Under the pieces are notes generated by a model. It was given only the letters and a program-made list of their open reading frames with translations, did no database searches and was not told the origin of the DNA. Positions 1 through 9,799 of a stretch of DNA of 64,000 bases are shown here, piece by piece. Each line of letters opens with the position of its first letter. Within the stretch, counting starts at the first letter, position 1. The DNA comes from Vogesella urethralis. Its GTDB lineage: Bacteria; Pseudomonadota; Gammaproteobacteria; Burkholderiales; Chromobacteriaceae. A program made the position numbers and the translations under genes. The stretch is taken from contig NZ_VMDW02000057.1 of NCBI RefSeq assembly GCF_007644045.2, forward strand, positions 38,499 to 102,498, read 5' to 3'.

Positions 1-3000
1 TGCTGAACACCAGCCGCGTGCCCTGGTAGCTGAGGCGGCTGCGCAGCAGCTGGCCGGCCTGCGCCATGGCGGCGGCGCGGTTGGCCGCCGCCGGCGTGCG
101 CTGCAGCAGCTCCAGCCAGTCGATCAGCATGGCGGTGCTGTAGCGCTGCGTCTGGCCGTCCAGCACCTCCAGCATGGCCGGCTGCAGTTTGCCGTGGCGC
201 GCCAATGCCAGCATGGCCGATAGCAGCCGCGAGTCGCGATGCTGGCTGGCCAGCGGCAGCGGGCGCTGCAAACGGCCTTCCACAAAGGCGGCCAGGCCGG
301 CCAGCATGCGCTGGCGCGGGCCTTCCGGCAGCGCTTGCCCGGCCTGATGGCTCACTTGCAGCAAGTAGGCTGTGAGTACGTCGCTGCCCCACGGCCCGCT
401 GCCTTCCGACAGCGGGAAGTACGCGGCCAGGCCGTCGCTATCGAGGTAGAGCGGCAGCTCCTTGCCCAGCGCGTCCCACTGCGCGGCATTGGCGGTGCCC
501 AGCGCACGCGACGCACGTTGCTCCAGGCAGCTGTACGGGTATTGCTCGAACCAGCGCTGCACCCCCGGCAGGCTGCTGCCCAGCCGCGATTGCAGGCTCA
601 CACTGACCCCGCCACGCCCCGGCAAGGCGCCGGCCGGCAGGCCCACCGGCAGCGTTTGCGCCGCGTCCAGCCGCAGCAGCGTGGCCTGTTCTACCGTCAC
701 CGGGACTGCCGGCGCCACCTGCTGGCGGAAGGCCAGCCGGTCGCTGCCCTTGCCGGCCACCGCCTGCGCACTGATCACCCAGTCCAGCGTGTCGATGCCG
801 GCCGGTACCGTGAACGGCCAGCGCAGTTCGCGTGCCTCGCCCGCCGGCAGGCTGATGCGCTGCGGCGGCAGCTTCTGGCTACCGGCGCTGGCGGCCACGT
901 CCAGCGTCAGCGCCTTGTCGCTGCCGTTGCGCACGGTGACGGTGGCGGCCAGCTGGTCGCCCTCGCGCACCAGCGCCGGCAGGCCGTTGCTGATCTGCAC
1001 GTCTTGCACCACCTCCACGTCGGCCTGGCCGGTGCCAAAGAAATGACTGCCCACGTCGGCCACCGCCACCAGGCGGAAGCGGGTCAGCGCGTCGTTCAGC
1101 GGCACGTTAAGGTTGGCCGCACCGTTGGCGTCCAGCACCACCGACGGCCGCCACAGCAGCAGCGTATCCAGCAGCTCGCGCGTGGGCGCCTGGCCGCCAC
1201 CGCCGCCCGGCGGCAGCGCCTTGCGACCGTAGTGGCGCTTGCCGACTACCTCCAGCTGCGCGGTGGCGGTGTCCACACCGTAGCTGCGGCGCTGGTACAT
1301 CGCCTCCATCAGCTGCCAGCTGTTATTCGGTTGCAGGCGCAGCAGCGCTTCGTCCACCGCGGCAAACGCCACCTCGCTACCGGCGGGCGCCGGCTTGCCG
1401 TCCGGCATGCGTACCTGGATGCGCACCGGCACCGTTTCGCGAATGCCGTAACGGGTGCGCTGCGGCGTCACCGTTACCTGCAGCCGGCGCGCCTTGTCGC
1501 CAACCTCGATCTCGGCCACGCCGTATTTGAACGCCGGCCGCGACAGGTCCACCATGCTGGACGGCGGCGTGTAGTCGCTGCCTTCGTGCCAGTAGGCGTC
1601 CCACCACTCCACCGGCGTTTTCCAGCCCCAGGTAAAGAACGAGTACCACGGCACGTCGCGCACGCGGCCGCGCACCGCCAACACCGACACGTACACGTTC
1701 GGCCCCCAGCCCTCGCCCACTTTCAGTTCGACCACCGGCGACTTGCCTTCCAGCTGCAGCACGCGGGTGTCGATGATGCCTTCGCGCTCGATGGCCAGCC
1801 ACACGGTGGCCTTGCGGAACGGCATGCGCACCTGGAAGCGCGCGGTATCGCCGGGGTTGTAGCTGCGCTGCTCCGGCAGCAGGTCGATGCGGTCGTTGTC
1901 GGCCACGTCGAACCACACCTCGTCGTGACGGCTGACCCACACCTGCTGCGCCGCGCGCGCGGTATGGCCCTTGTCGTCTTCGACTTCGGCAATCACTTCC
2001 AGATTGCCTTCTTCCTTGGGCGACAGCTCGCAGATCAGCAGGCCGCTGGCGTCGGTGGTGCCGCTGCACAGCTTGCCCTCGTCGCTGCGCTCGTGCGTGT
2101 GCTCCCAGGCGTAAAAACCGCCCACCAGCCGTTTGCGGCTGGACAGGTAATGGTGGCTAGCCAGGCGCAGCGTGACCTTGCGGCCAACTTGCGGCTTGCC
2201 CAGCGTGTCCAGCACCACGGTTTTGACGCTCAGCGTGCGGCCCACCGAGACCCAGTCGTCCACCGCCACCCCCACCTGCAACGCCGCCGGCCACAGCGGC
2301 ACCATGCGCGACAGGGTCTGCGTTTCACCGGACGGGTCGCGCAGGCTGGCTTCGGCCAGCAACCAGTACGGGCGGTCCAGCACCGGCAGCTTGTCGATGG
2401 CCAGCTTGCCGTTGCCGTTGCCGTCCAGCTGCAGCGGGGCTTTGTCCAGCACCACTTTGCCGTCCAGCTTGTTGCGCTCGGCCTCGTCCTCGTCGCCGCC
2501 CTGCGGCGGGTTGAAGCTGAAACCGTTGTAGCCACGCGGCTGCTCGTAACGCGCTTGCAGCGTGGCGCTCACTTGCAGCGGCCAGTTGCGCGCCGCGCCG
2601 CCGTTGCCCCAGGCCAGGTTGACGCTGAGCGGTAGCCGCTCGGCAGCAATGCCGGCGCCGGCCGGGTAGCCGATGCGCCCGCTCATCACTGGCAGGCGGA
2701 ACGCCTCCACGCGGAAGTTGCCGCTGTACAGCTCGTAGCCGTCCAGCGCCAGCGATGCGGCTTGATGGTCGCCGCTGCTGCGGCTGCCCTTGCGCAGCAG
2801 GTAAATGCTGTATTCGCCCAGCTTGGCGGCCTTGGGCAGGGTGAAGCTGGTCTCGGCGTAGCGGCCACGGCGCCATTGCAGCGGCAGCACGAACTCGTCG
2901 TCGCTGGCGTCGTGCTTGATGCGCACGCTTTGCGGCAGCTCGCCGGCTTTCAGCAGCGCCAGGCCGCGGCTGTTCTGCACCCGCAGCAGGTGCTTCATCG

Positions 3001-4828
3001 ATACCGTCTCGCCGGCACGCAGCAGGCTGCGGTCCAGAATGCTGTGCGCCACCACCGACGGCTGCTCGCCGCTGCTGGTGGGGAACGGGAAGCGCCAGCT
3101 TTCGATGCCCCGGTTCCAGCCGCTACGCACGAAGGACACGTCCTCGCTGCCGTCGGCCAGTTTCAGGCGTGCGGTGACAAACAGGCCGTCCAGGCTTTCC
3201 GGCCCGTCGCACTGGGCTTCCGGCAGCGGCTTGGCGATGCGCGCCACGCCGTCCTTGCCGGTGCGGCCCTGCCACAGCAGCGTTTCGCGGCAGTCGTAGA
3301 CGCTGACCAGCGCGTCGGCTTGCGGCACGGCGCGGTCCAGCGAGGTGACCCACACCGCGGCGTTTTCCGGCGAGCGCTTCAGGTGTACCGCCAGGTTGGT
3401 CACCAGCGCCGCGCTGCGCACGTACATCGGCGCCGCTTTGCCCAGCAAGGCGCGGCCCAGCAGCCGCGATTCGATTTCCACCACGTGCAGGCCACGTTGC
3501 GGCAGCGGAATGCCCACTACCTCGAACGGCCAGCGCCCTTTGGCGTCCGGCTGCGCTGGCAGCGACAGCTTGTGCGCCTGCGGCAGTTTTTTCAGCAGCG
3601 ACAGGCGGCGGCTTTCCACCTCTTTGCCCTGGCCTTGCGGCAGCGTGCTTTCGTGGTAGCGCAGCACCTTGCCCAGCCAGCGCATCATGTTGCGGTCGTC
3701 GCGCGCCAGCACGCCCTGCCCGCTCAGCGATACGCTGCGCAGCGGCAGCGCGGCTTCCACGCCGCGCAGCGTCACCGGCAGGCTGGCGTCGCTGCCGGCT
3801 TCGATAATGCCGAACGGCGCGGCGGCAAACTTGGCCAGCGGCGGAAAGTCGCCAATGCGCACGGCCAGCGGAAACTTGGCGGCGTTCACCAGCTTGCGGC
3901 CAACCTCGTCCACCAGGCCGTCGGGCAACTGCAGCTGCAGCGTCTGCTGCGGGGTAAACGGCGGCTTGAACTGGATGCTGTCTACCGGCTCGCCGCGCTG
4001 GCCGTCCAGCTGCGGCGTACGGGCCTTGGCCTCGCCCTCCCCTTGCAGGCGGATGGCGGCGGCCTGCGCCGCCGGCACCGGCGAGCTGAACACCAGGCTG
4101 ATCGGTTTGAACGGGATGCAGGCTCCGCGTGTGTTTTCGCGGGTGCAGCTGAGGGTGGCGCTAAACGGCGGGCGCACGCGGAAATCCAGCCGCTCGGCTT
4201 CGCCGGGGCGCGGGTTGTGCAGCGACACCTTGCTGTCGGCCGACAGACGTTGGCCGCAACGCAGCGTCAGCACGCTGGCAGCGTCTTTTTCCAGCTTCAG
4301 GTGCTGCAGCAGGCGCTGGCGCTCGGCGGCGGGCAGCGGCAGCAGCGGCAGGCGTTCGGCCAGCGCCGAGCTCTGGCAGTACAGGCCGGGCAGGCTGCTG
4401 CGACGGGCGTTCAGGCGCAGCACGAAAGCCTGGTCTTCCTCGATGCGCTCGCCATCCTGCGGCCAACTCTGCACGATGCTGGGCGCGCCGGTGGCAAACT
4501 GGTAGCTGGCCGGCGCCAGCGCCTCGCCCTGCGCGTCCTTCAGCCCGCTCTTGAGGCTGAAGCGGCAGCGGGTGTCGGCGTCCGGCACCGTGCGCAAGTC
4601 CAGCACCCAGCTCTTGTCGTCTACCCAGTGGCCGCTGCCGTCCAGCCGGCAGTCCCACTGCAGCGGCGCCGCGGCCTGGCTGTCGCCCAGGCGCACCATG
4701 GGGGTGCTGAAGCTGATGCGCACCTGTTGCGGCGCCTTCACCTCGCCTTGCGGGCTGAAGGTGGCCACGCTGGCGGCGTGGCTGAACAAGGAGGCCAGCA
4801 GCAGCGCGCCGGCAAGCAGGGTTTTCAT
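1..4828 (-). CDS. alpha-2-macroglobulin family protein, 3' end cut off
   Basis: Large periplasmic alpha-2-macroglobulin (YfhM-like) protease trap. About 1609 codons are visible and the C-terminus runs off the left edge. The start at 4828 gives a typical secretion signal (MKTLLAGALLLASLFSHA) with no lipobox Cys, so the protein looks soluble rather than lipid-anchored as in E. coli. The thioester motif YPYSCLEQ, near residue 1430, is intact, so covalent capture of attacking proteases is likely. Family knowledge: such proteins often pair with the peptidoglycan glycosyltransferase PbpC; any pbpC would lie beyond the left edge. Long open frames on the opposite strand (239-2635, 2762-4885) are GC-driven shadows. 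Confidence 0.9.
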   Translation of the reverse strand, partial: MKTLLAGALLLASLFSHAASVATFSPQGEVKAPQQVRISFSTPMVRLGDSQAAAPLQWDCRLDGSGHWVDDKSWVLDLRTVPDADTRCRFSLKSGLKDAQGEALAPASYQFATGAPSIVQSWPQDGERIEEDQAFVLRLNARRSSLPGLYCQSSALAERLPLLPLPAAERQRLLQHLKLEKDAASVLTLRCGQRLSADSKVSLHNPRPGEAERLDFRVRPPFSATLSCTRENTRGACIPFKPISLVFSSPVPAAQAAAIRLQGEGEAKARTPQLDGQRGEPVDSIQFKPPFTPQQTLQLQLPDGLVDEVGRKLVNAAKFPLAVRIGDFPPLAKFAAAPFGIIEAGSDASLPVTLRGVEAALPLRSVSLSGQGVLARDDRNMMRWLGKVLRYHESTLPQGQGKEVESRRLSLLKKLPQAHKLSLPAQPDAKGRWPFEVVGIPLPQRGLHVVEIESRLLGRALLGKAAPMYVRSAALVTNLAVHLKRSPENAAVWVTSLDRAVPQADALVSVYDCRETLLWQGRTGKDGVARIAKPLPEAQCDGPESLDGLFVTARLKLADGSEDVSFVRSGWNRGIESWRFPFPTSSGEQPSVVAHSILDRSLLRAGETVSMKHLLRVQNSRGLALLKAGELPQSVRIKHDASDDEFVLPLQWRRGRYAETSFTLPKAAKLGEYSIYLLRKGSRSSGDHQAASLALDGYELYSGNFRVEAFRLPVMSGRIGYPAGAGIAAERLPLSVNLAWGNGGAARNWPLQVSATLQARYEQPRGYNGFSFNPPQGGDEDEAERNKLDGKVVLDKAPLQLDGNGNGKLAIDKLPVLDRPYWLLAEASLRDPSGETQTLSRMVPLWPAALQVGVAVDDWVSVGRTLSVKTVVLDTLGKPQVGRKVTLRLASHHYLSSRKRLVGGFYAWEHTHERSDEGKLCSGTTDASGLLICELSPKEEGNLEVIAEVEDDKGHTARAAQQVWVSRHDEVWFDVADNDRIDLLPEQRSYNPGDTARFQVRMPFRKATVWLAIEREGIIDTRVLQLEGKSPVVELKVGEGWGPNVYVSVLAVRGRVRDVPWYSFFTWGWKTPVEWWDAYWHEGSDYTPPSSMVDLSRPAFKYGVAEIEVGDKARRLQVTVTPQRTRYGIRETVPVRIQVRMPDGKPAPAGSEVAFAAVDEALLRLQPNNSWQLMEAMYQRRSYGVDTATAQLEVVGKRHYGRKALPPGGGGGQAPTRELLDTLLLWRPSVVLDANGAANLNVPLNDALTRFRLVAVADVGSHFFGTGQADVEVVQDVQISNGLPALVREGDQLAATVTVRNGSDKALTLDVAASAGSQKLPPQRISLPAGEARELRWPFTVPAGIDTLDWVISAQAVAGKGSDRLAFRQQVAPAVPVTVEQATLLRLDAAQTLPVGLPAGALPGRGGVSVSLQSRLGSSLPGVQRWFEQYPYSCLEQRASRALGTANAAQWDALGKELPLYLDSDGLAAYFPLSEGSGPWGSDVLTAYLLQVSHQAGQALPEGPRQRMLAGLAAFVEGRLQRPLPLASQHRDSRLLSAMLALARHGKLQPAMLEVLDGQTQRYSTAMLIDWLELLQRTPAAANRAAAMAQAGQLLRSRLSYQGTRLVFS

Positions 4829-4918
4829 GGTGGAGGCCCGGAAAATGCAGGCCGCCATTATCCCCGACATTCACCCGGCATGTGACATTTCGATAAGTAA
4901 AAGCCGGCTGGCGGGCAA

Positions 4919-4942
4919 GAAAATGCCGCCCGCAGGCGGCAT
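4919..4942 (-). terminator. intrinsic terminator after the AmpG-type permease
   Basis: On the minus strand an 8-bp stem ATGCCGCC/GGCGGCAT with a 4-nt loop is followed by TTTTC. It lies about 30 bp past the permease stop and upstream of the macroglobulin start, separating the two transcription units. Confidence 0.75.
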
Positions 4943-4971
4943 CGCGCTTTGTTTGCCTGCGACAAGACGGG

Positions 4972-6651
4972 CTAATCGTCCAGCGCTACCGGCCCCTTGG
5001 GTACGTCCAGCGCCTGCACCCGGGCTTTCAGCCGCGCCAGCATCAGCAGGCCTGGCAGCGCCGCAGCGGTGGAGAACAGGAAGAACGCCGGCCAGCCTAT
5101 GCTTTCGGTCAGCACGCCGGACAGCGGCCCCACCCACACGCGGCCAACGGCGGCAAACGCCGACAGCAGCGCAAACTGGGTGGCGGTGAATTTCTGGTTG
5201 CACAGCGCCATCAGGAAGGCCACGAAAGCGGCGGTGCCCATGCCGCTGGACAGGTTTTCCACTGCCACCGCGAACAGCAGCAGGTAGTCCACCTGGCTGC
5301 TGTCTTTCAGCGCCACGATCAACCAGTCGAAAGCCGGTAAGGTAAAGCTGCCCCACGCGCCCTTGCCCGACACCGCCACCAGCCAGAAGCCCAGGTTGGA
5401 CAGCAGCTGCAGCACGCCGAACGCCATCAGCGAACGGTACAGGCCCAGACGCAGCATCAGCGCGCCACCGGCCAGCGCGCCGACGATGGTGAGCCAGATA
5501 CCGATCACCTTGTTCACCACGCCGATCTCGGCCTGGGCAAAACCGGCCCCCTTCAGCAGAAAGGTGGTGGTCAGCGCGCCGGCAAAGGCGTCGCCCAGCT
5601 TGTACAGGATGATCAGCGCCAGGAAAGCGCCGGCGGCTTCCATGCTGAAATAGTTGCCCAGCGAGCGGTTCAGCGTATCGAAGCGCGCCTTCTGCGCCGC
5701 CCACCACGCCAACGGCAGGGTGAAGGCCATGCCCAGCAGCAGCGACAGCAGGTCTACCCATTTCTTCTGGTTAGGGTTGCCTTTCTTGTCGCCCTTGTCC
5801 GTCGCAGGCTTGGCTACCTCGGCGGCCTTGGCAGCCACCGCGCTGGCGACCGGCGTCGCAGGCACAGGGTTGGCCGCAGGGCCTGCCGGCGCTTCGGCCA
5901 CCGCCGGGTAGAACGGTGCCACCACACGTTCTGCCAGCGGCGCCGCCACGTGGGCGGTGCACTGGTAACCGATGACCACCGCCAGCAACACGGCGGCAAA
6001 GCCCTTCAGGTCGTTGCGCGCGTCGCTGACCGGCGCCACATTGTCCTTGGGTACCGGCGGTACAAACAGCAGCGAGATGACGGCGGCGGCCAGCATGATG
6101 GCGGCCATCACCTGATAAACGGTGCCCCAGCTCCAGCCGTTGCCGTTGAGCGGGTCGGCCCACACCATGGCGATACCGCCGGACAGCACCATGGCCAAAC
6201 GGTAGCCAAACACGCCCAGCGACGACGCCAGGCCGCGCTCGGCCGGCTGCACCACGTCGGTACGGTAGGCGTCGATCACCACGTCTTGCGAGGCGGACAG
6301 AAAAGACAGCAGCACCGCCAGCAAGGCAAAACCCTGCACGTCGCGGGCCGGCTGCATGCCGGACATGGCCAGCAGCACGGCGGCCAAGCCCAGCTGGGTA
6401 AGCACCAGCCAGCCGCGACGGCGGCCCAGCCACGGCGGCTCGAAGCGGTCCATCAGCGGCGCCCACAAGAACTTAAAGGTATACGGCAAGCCCACCAGGC
6501 TCAGGAAGCCGATGGTGGCCACGTCGATGCCGTCCAGCGTCAGCCACGCCTGCATGGCGGTGCCGGACAGCGCCAGTGGCAAGCCGCTGGCAAAACCCAG
6601 CACCCAGATCATCAGCATGCGCCACGCGCCCTGCTGCCGGATATCGCGCAT
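4972..6651 (-). CDS. ampG: AmpG-like muropeptide permease (MFS)
   Basis: 559-aa inner-membrane major facilitator protein that by family imports anhydromuropeptides released by cell-wall turnover, for recycling and beta-lactamase signalling. The N-terminus matches AmpG closely (GFASGLPLALSGTAMQAW, then LVGLPYTFKFLWAPLMDR and QDVVIDAYRTDVV). It is longer than a minimal AmpG because of a hydrophilic Ala/Pro/Lys-rich stretch around residues 220-290, probably a periplasmic or cytoplasmic loop. It lies downstream of metXW but is separated from it by a terminator. No ampC or ampD is visible nearby. Confidence 0.85.
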   Translation of the reverse strand: MRDIRQQGAWRMLMIWVLGFASGLPLALSGTAMQAWLTLDGIDVATIGFLSLVGLPYTFKFLWAPLMDRFEPPWLGRRRGWLVLTQLGLAAVLLAMSGMQPARDVQGFALLAVLLSFLSASQDVVIDAYRTDVVQPAERGLASSLGVFGYRLAMVLSGGIAMVWADPLNGNGWSWGTVYQVMAAIMLAAAVISLLFVPPVPKDNVAPVSDARNDLKGFAAVLLAVVIGYQCTAHVAAPLAERVVAPFYPAVAEAPAGPAANPVPATPVASAVAAKAAEVAKPATDKGDKKGNPNQKKWVDLLSLLLGMAFTLPLAWWAAQKARFDTLNRSLGNYFSMEAAGAFLALIILYKLGDAFAGALTTTFLLKGAGFAQAEIGVVNKVIGIWLTIVGALAGGALMLRLGLYRSLMAFGVLQLLSNLGFWLVAVSGKGAWGSFTLPAFDWLIVALKDSSQVDYLLLFAVAVENLSSGMGTAAFVAFLMALCNQKFTATQFALLSAFAAVGRVWVGPLSGVLTESIGWPAFFLFSTAAALPGLLMLARLKARVQALDVPKGPVALDD

Positions 6652-6681
6652 CCGCGCCTCCCGTTTTTGTTGTTATCGATG

Positions 6682-6703
6682 AAAAATGGCGCCGAAGCGC
6701 CAT
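6682..6703 (-). terminator. intrinsic terminator after metXW
   Basis: On the minus strand ATGGCGC, a TTCG tetraloop and GCGCCAT are followed by TTTTC, 13 bp past the metW stop. A UUCG loop with an adjacent U-tract is a textbook strong terminator. Confidence 0.85.
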
Positions 6704-6715
6704 GTCGGTTGCTGC

Positions 6716-7315
6716 CTAGCCGCGCGTGACGCGGTAAAACGCCAGACTGCCACGCAGATTGGGCAGGAAGGTCACGCGGCGGCCGCCGGTCATCACCACC
6801 CGCTCCAGCACACGCAGACCGTTCTTGGCGCACAGTTCGTCAAAGTCGCCGAGCATACACCAGTGGATGTTGGGGGTGTTGTACCACTGGTAGGGCATGT
6901 CGTCGGACACCGGCATGCGGCCCTTGAGGATCTGCCAGCGGTTTTCCCAGTAACCGAAGTTGGGGAAGGTAACGATGGCTTCGCGGCCAACGCGCAGCAT
7001 TTCCAGCAGAATCTGCTCGGTGTTGTGCATGGCCTGGATGGTTTGCGACAGCACCACGTGGTCGAAACGCTGGTCGGCAAACTCGGCCAGGCCGGCTTCC
7101 AGGTCGCCCTGGATGGCGTTGACGTTGGCCGCCACGCAGCGCACCACATTGTTGACGTCGAAATCCACACCATAGGCGGATACCTGCTTGTGGGCCTGCA
7201 GCCAGGCCAGCAGGTCGCCCTCGCCGCAGCCCAGGTCGAGCACGCGGCTGCCGGGGCTGACCCAGTCGGCGATCAGTTGCAGGTCGGGACGCAGGGCGGA
7301 AACGGGCTGGCTCAT
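6716..7315 (-). CDS. metW: methionine biosynthesis protein MetW
   Basis: 199-aa class I SAM-dependent methyltransferase fold; the binding motif [12 protein letters not shown] is near residues 24-35. The start codon overlaps the metX stop by 4 bp, so the two are translationally coupled. Family knowledge: in Proteobacteria MetW partners MetX and is needed for, or boosts, homoserine acylation. The position right after metX and the full length make the call secure. Confidence 0.93.
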   Translation of the reverse strand: MSQPVSALRPDLQLIADWVSPGSRVLDLGCGEGDLLAWLQAHKQVSAYGVDFDVNNVVRCVAANVNAIQGDLEAGLAEFADQRFDHVVLSQTIQAMHNTEQILLEMLRVGREAIVTFPNFGYWENRWQILKGRMPVSDDMPYQWYNTPNIHWCMLGDFDELCAKNGLRVLERVVMTGGRRVTFLPNLRGSLAFYRVTRG

Positions 7316-8454
7316 GCGGCAACCTCCACGGCAACGCGCTGCAGGTAGGCACGCATCAGGTTCATATACGGTTCGTCGGTCATCAGGAAGGCATCGTGGC
7401 CGTGTACGGATTCGATTTCGGCGTAGGCCACGCGCTTGCCGGCGGCGATCAGCGCCTTCACCGTCTCGCGCGAGCGTTCAGGCGAGAAGCGCCAGTCGCT
7501 GGTAAAGCTGGCCACCAGGAAGTTGGCGGTGGCGCGCTGCAAGGCGGCCACCAGGTCGCCGCCGTAATCCTTGGCCGGGTCGAAGTAGTCCAGCGCCTTG
7601 GTCATCAGCAGGTAGGTATTGGCGTCGAAGTAGTCGGAAAACTTGTCGCCCTGGTAGCGCAGGTAGCTCTCGATCTCGAACTCGACGTCGTAGCCGAACT
7701 TGTACTCGCCGGAGCGCAGCATGCGGCCGAATTTCTCGCCCATGCCGTCGTCGGACAGATAGGTGATGTGGCCCAGCATGCGCGCCAGGCGCAGGCCGCG
7801 GCGCGGGATGGTGCCCTGGGCGTAGAAGTCGCCGCCGCAGAAATCGGGGTCGGTGATGATGGCCTGGCGGGCCACGTCGTTGAAGGCGATGTTCTGCGCC
7901 GACAGCTTGGGCGCCGAGGCGATCACCAGCGCGTTGGCCACGCGGTCGGGGTAGTTGATGCTCCACTGCAGCGCCTGCATGCCGCCCAGGCTGCCGCCGA
8001 TCACCGCCGCCCAGCGCTCCACGCCCAGACGGTCGGCCAGGCGCGCCTGCGCCGTGACCCAGTCGGGCACCGTTACCACTGGAAAGCGCGAGCCCCACGG
8101 CTGGCCGCTGGCCGGGTCGATGCTGGACGGGCCGGTACTGCCGTGGCAGCCGCCCAGGTTGTTGACGCCCACCACGAAAAAGCGGTTGGTATCGATGGGC
8201 TTGCCGGGGCCGATCATGTTGTCCCACCAGCCGGCAGCTTTATCGTCGTCGCGATAACGGCCGGCGACGTGATGGTGGCCGGACAGCGCGTGGCAGATCA
8301 GGATGGCATTACTGCGCGCCGCGTTCAGCTCGCCATAGGTTTCAAACACCAGCTCGTAGCTGGGCAACACCGTACCGCCAGCGAGCGGCAGCGGTGTTTC
8401 GAACAGCGCGCGCTGCGCGCTGACAATACCGACAGAGGATGCATTACTGGACAT
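7312..8454 (-). CDS. metX: homoserine O-acyltransferase MetX
   Basis: 380-aa alpha/beta-hydrolase enzyme that acylates homoserine, the first committed step to methionine. The nucleophile elbow GGSLGGMQ, the Asp in FTSDWRFSP and the His in VHGHDAF form the triad. Whether the donor is acetyl-CoA or succinyl-CoA cannot be read from the sequence; betaproteobacterial MetX proteins with a MetW partner are often succinyltransferases. No SAM-riboswitch-like structure was recognised in the 180-bp leader (8455-8634). Confidence 0.93.
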   Translation of the reverse strand: MSSNASSVGIVSAQRALFETPLPLAGGTVLPSYELVFETYGELNAARSNAILICHALSGHHHVAGRYRDDDKAAGWWDNMIGPGKPIDTNRFFVVGVNNLGGCHGSTGPSSIDPASGQPWGSRFPVVTVPDWVTAQARLADRLGVERWAAVIGGSLGGMQALQWSINYPDRVANALVIASAPKLSAQNIAFNDVARQAIITDPDFCGGDFYAQGTIPRRGLRLARMLGHITYLSDDGMGEKFGRMLRSGEYKFGYDVEFEIESYLRYQGDKFSDYFDANTYLLMTKALDYFDPAKDYGGDLVAALQRATANFLVASFTSDWRFSPERSRETVKALIAAGKRVAYAEIESVHGHDAFLMTDEPYMNLMRAYLQRVAVEVAA

Positions 8455-8634
8455 GGTTGTCTCTTTGATAGTCGGCCAGGGGCGGGTAGCTTGGCTACAG
8501 GCGGCCTTTGCGGCTCTGCCACCCCTTGTTCAAGGCTTCTCCGGGCAATGCGTCGATTATATAGGCAACACCGGCTTGCGCACCTGTCCTGTCGCTGCCG
8601 ATAATCGTGGCCTTCCTTTTACGGACCGTTCCCG

Positions 8635-8814
8635 ATGATAGGCCGCCTGTTCCGCCTTGCCCTGCTGTGCCTGGTGCTAGTGATGGTGGTGCGCTGGCTG
8701 TTCAACCGCCGCCAGCGCGCCACGCTGCACGAGTTCGTGCATACGCTGGCCATTGCGCTGGTACTCAGCTCGGTACTGTTCTTTGTGCTGAACATGGCGG
8801 GCATCCATTTGTAA
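8635..8814 (+). CDS. small two-helix membrane protein, 59 aa
   Basis: Short frame starting MIGRLFRLALLCLVLVMVV and ending NMAGIHL. Two hydrophobic segments (about residues 5-20 and 38-53) are separated by a basic and His-containing stretch (RWLFNRRQRATLHEF), which suggests a small inner-membrane hairpin protein. It sits in the gap between metX and msrP, divergent from metX and 76 bp before msrP. Function unknown. Confidence 0.6.
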   Translation: MIGRLFRLALLCLVLVMVVRWLFNRRQRATLHEFVHTLAIALVLSSVLFFVLNMAGIHL

Positions 8815-8890
8815 GAATCTTTTGCACGGGTAGCTGTCAGATCGCCCTCTCTGGCACGACTGACGTGCATGCCTACCCGGAGCCCGCCCC

Positions 8891-9799
8891 ATGCTGATTC
8901 GTCGCCCCCCCGATATTGCGCCGTCGGAGATTACCCCGCACAGCGTGTACCTCAACCGCCGCCAGTTCATGGCCGGCAGTGCCGGCTTGCTGCTGCCGGT
9001 GGCGTCCATCGCCGCCTTGCCGGCCAGCAAAAGCCCTTACTCCGCCAGCGACAAGCCCAATAGCCGGCAGGAGATCACCAGCTACAACAACTTTTACGAG
9101 TTCGGCACCGGCAAGGACGAACCGGCGCTGTACGCCGGCCGGCTGAAGACGCGACCGTGGTCGGTGGCCGTGGGCGGCGAAGCGGCCAAGCCGCGCAGTT
9201 TCAGCATCGAGGAGCTGCTGAAGTTTCCGCTGGAAGAACGCATCTACCGCCTGCGCTGCGTCGAAGGCTGGAGCATGGTGATTCCGTGGGTGGGCTTTCC
9301 GCTGGCCAGCCTGCTGAAACAGGTGGATCCGACCAGCCGCGCCAAGTACGTAGCCTTCGAAACCGCGCTGCGCCCTGGCGAGATGCCCGGCGTGGCGCGC
9401 CGCGTGCTGGACTGGCCGTACCGCGAAGGCCTGCGCATCGACGAAGCCATGCACCCGCTCACCCTTCTGGCCGTGGGCCTGTACGGCGAGCTGCTGCCGG
9501 GCCAGAACGGCGCGCCGGTGCGGCTGGTGGTGCCGTGGAAGTACGGCTTCAAGAGCATCAAGTCGATCAGCCGCATCACACTGCTGGAAAAGCAGCCGCC
9601 CACCAGCTGGAATATGGCTGCACCAAACGAGTACGGCTTCTATTCCAATGTGAACCCGGCGGTAGACCACCCGCGCTGGAGCCAGGCCAGCGAGCGCCGC
9701 ATCGGCGAGTTCCTGAAGCGCAAGACGCTGCCATTCAACGGTTACGCCGATCAGGTGGCCGGCCTGTACCGCGGCATGGACCTGGTGAAAAACTTCTGA
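8891..9799 (+). CDS. msrP: protein-methionine-sulfoxide reductase catalytic subunit MsrP
   Basis: 302-aa periplasmic molybdopterin enzyme (YedY family) that repairs oxidised methionines in envelope proteins. The N-terminal twin-arginine signal is NRRQF (residues 22-26) before a hydrophobic core. The predicted Mo-ligand Cys is C123 in [11 protein letters not shown]-terminal family features ([11 protein letters not shown]) are present and the length is normal. It overlaps msrQ by one base (TGATG), so the two-gene electron-transfer unit is intact. Confidence 0.95.
   Translation: MLIRRPPDIAPSEITPHSVYLNRRQFMAGSAGLLLPVASIAALPASKSPYSASDKPNSRQEITSYNNFYEFGTGKDEPALYAGRLKTRPWSVAVGGEAAKPRSFSIEELLKFPLEERIYRLRCVEGWSMVIPWVGFPLASLLKQVDPTSRAKYVAFETALRPGEMPGVARRVLDWPYREGLRIDEAMHPLTLLAVGLYGELLPGQNGAPVRLVVPWKYGFKSIKSISRITLLEKQPPTSWNMAAPNEYGFYSNVNPAVDHPRWSQASERRIGEFLKRKTLPFNGYADQVAGLYRGMDLVKNF

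Noticed and set aside
239..4885. Long plus-strand frames opposite the alpha-2-macroglobulin
   Set aside because: Low-complexity Arg/Gln/Ala sequences without motifs, on the complementary strand of a gene with an intact thioester and signal peptide.
8455..8634. SAM riboswitch upstream of metX
   Set aside because: No recognisable SAM-I/II/IV core was seen in the 180-bp leader.
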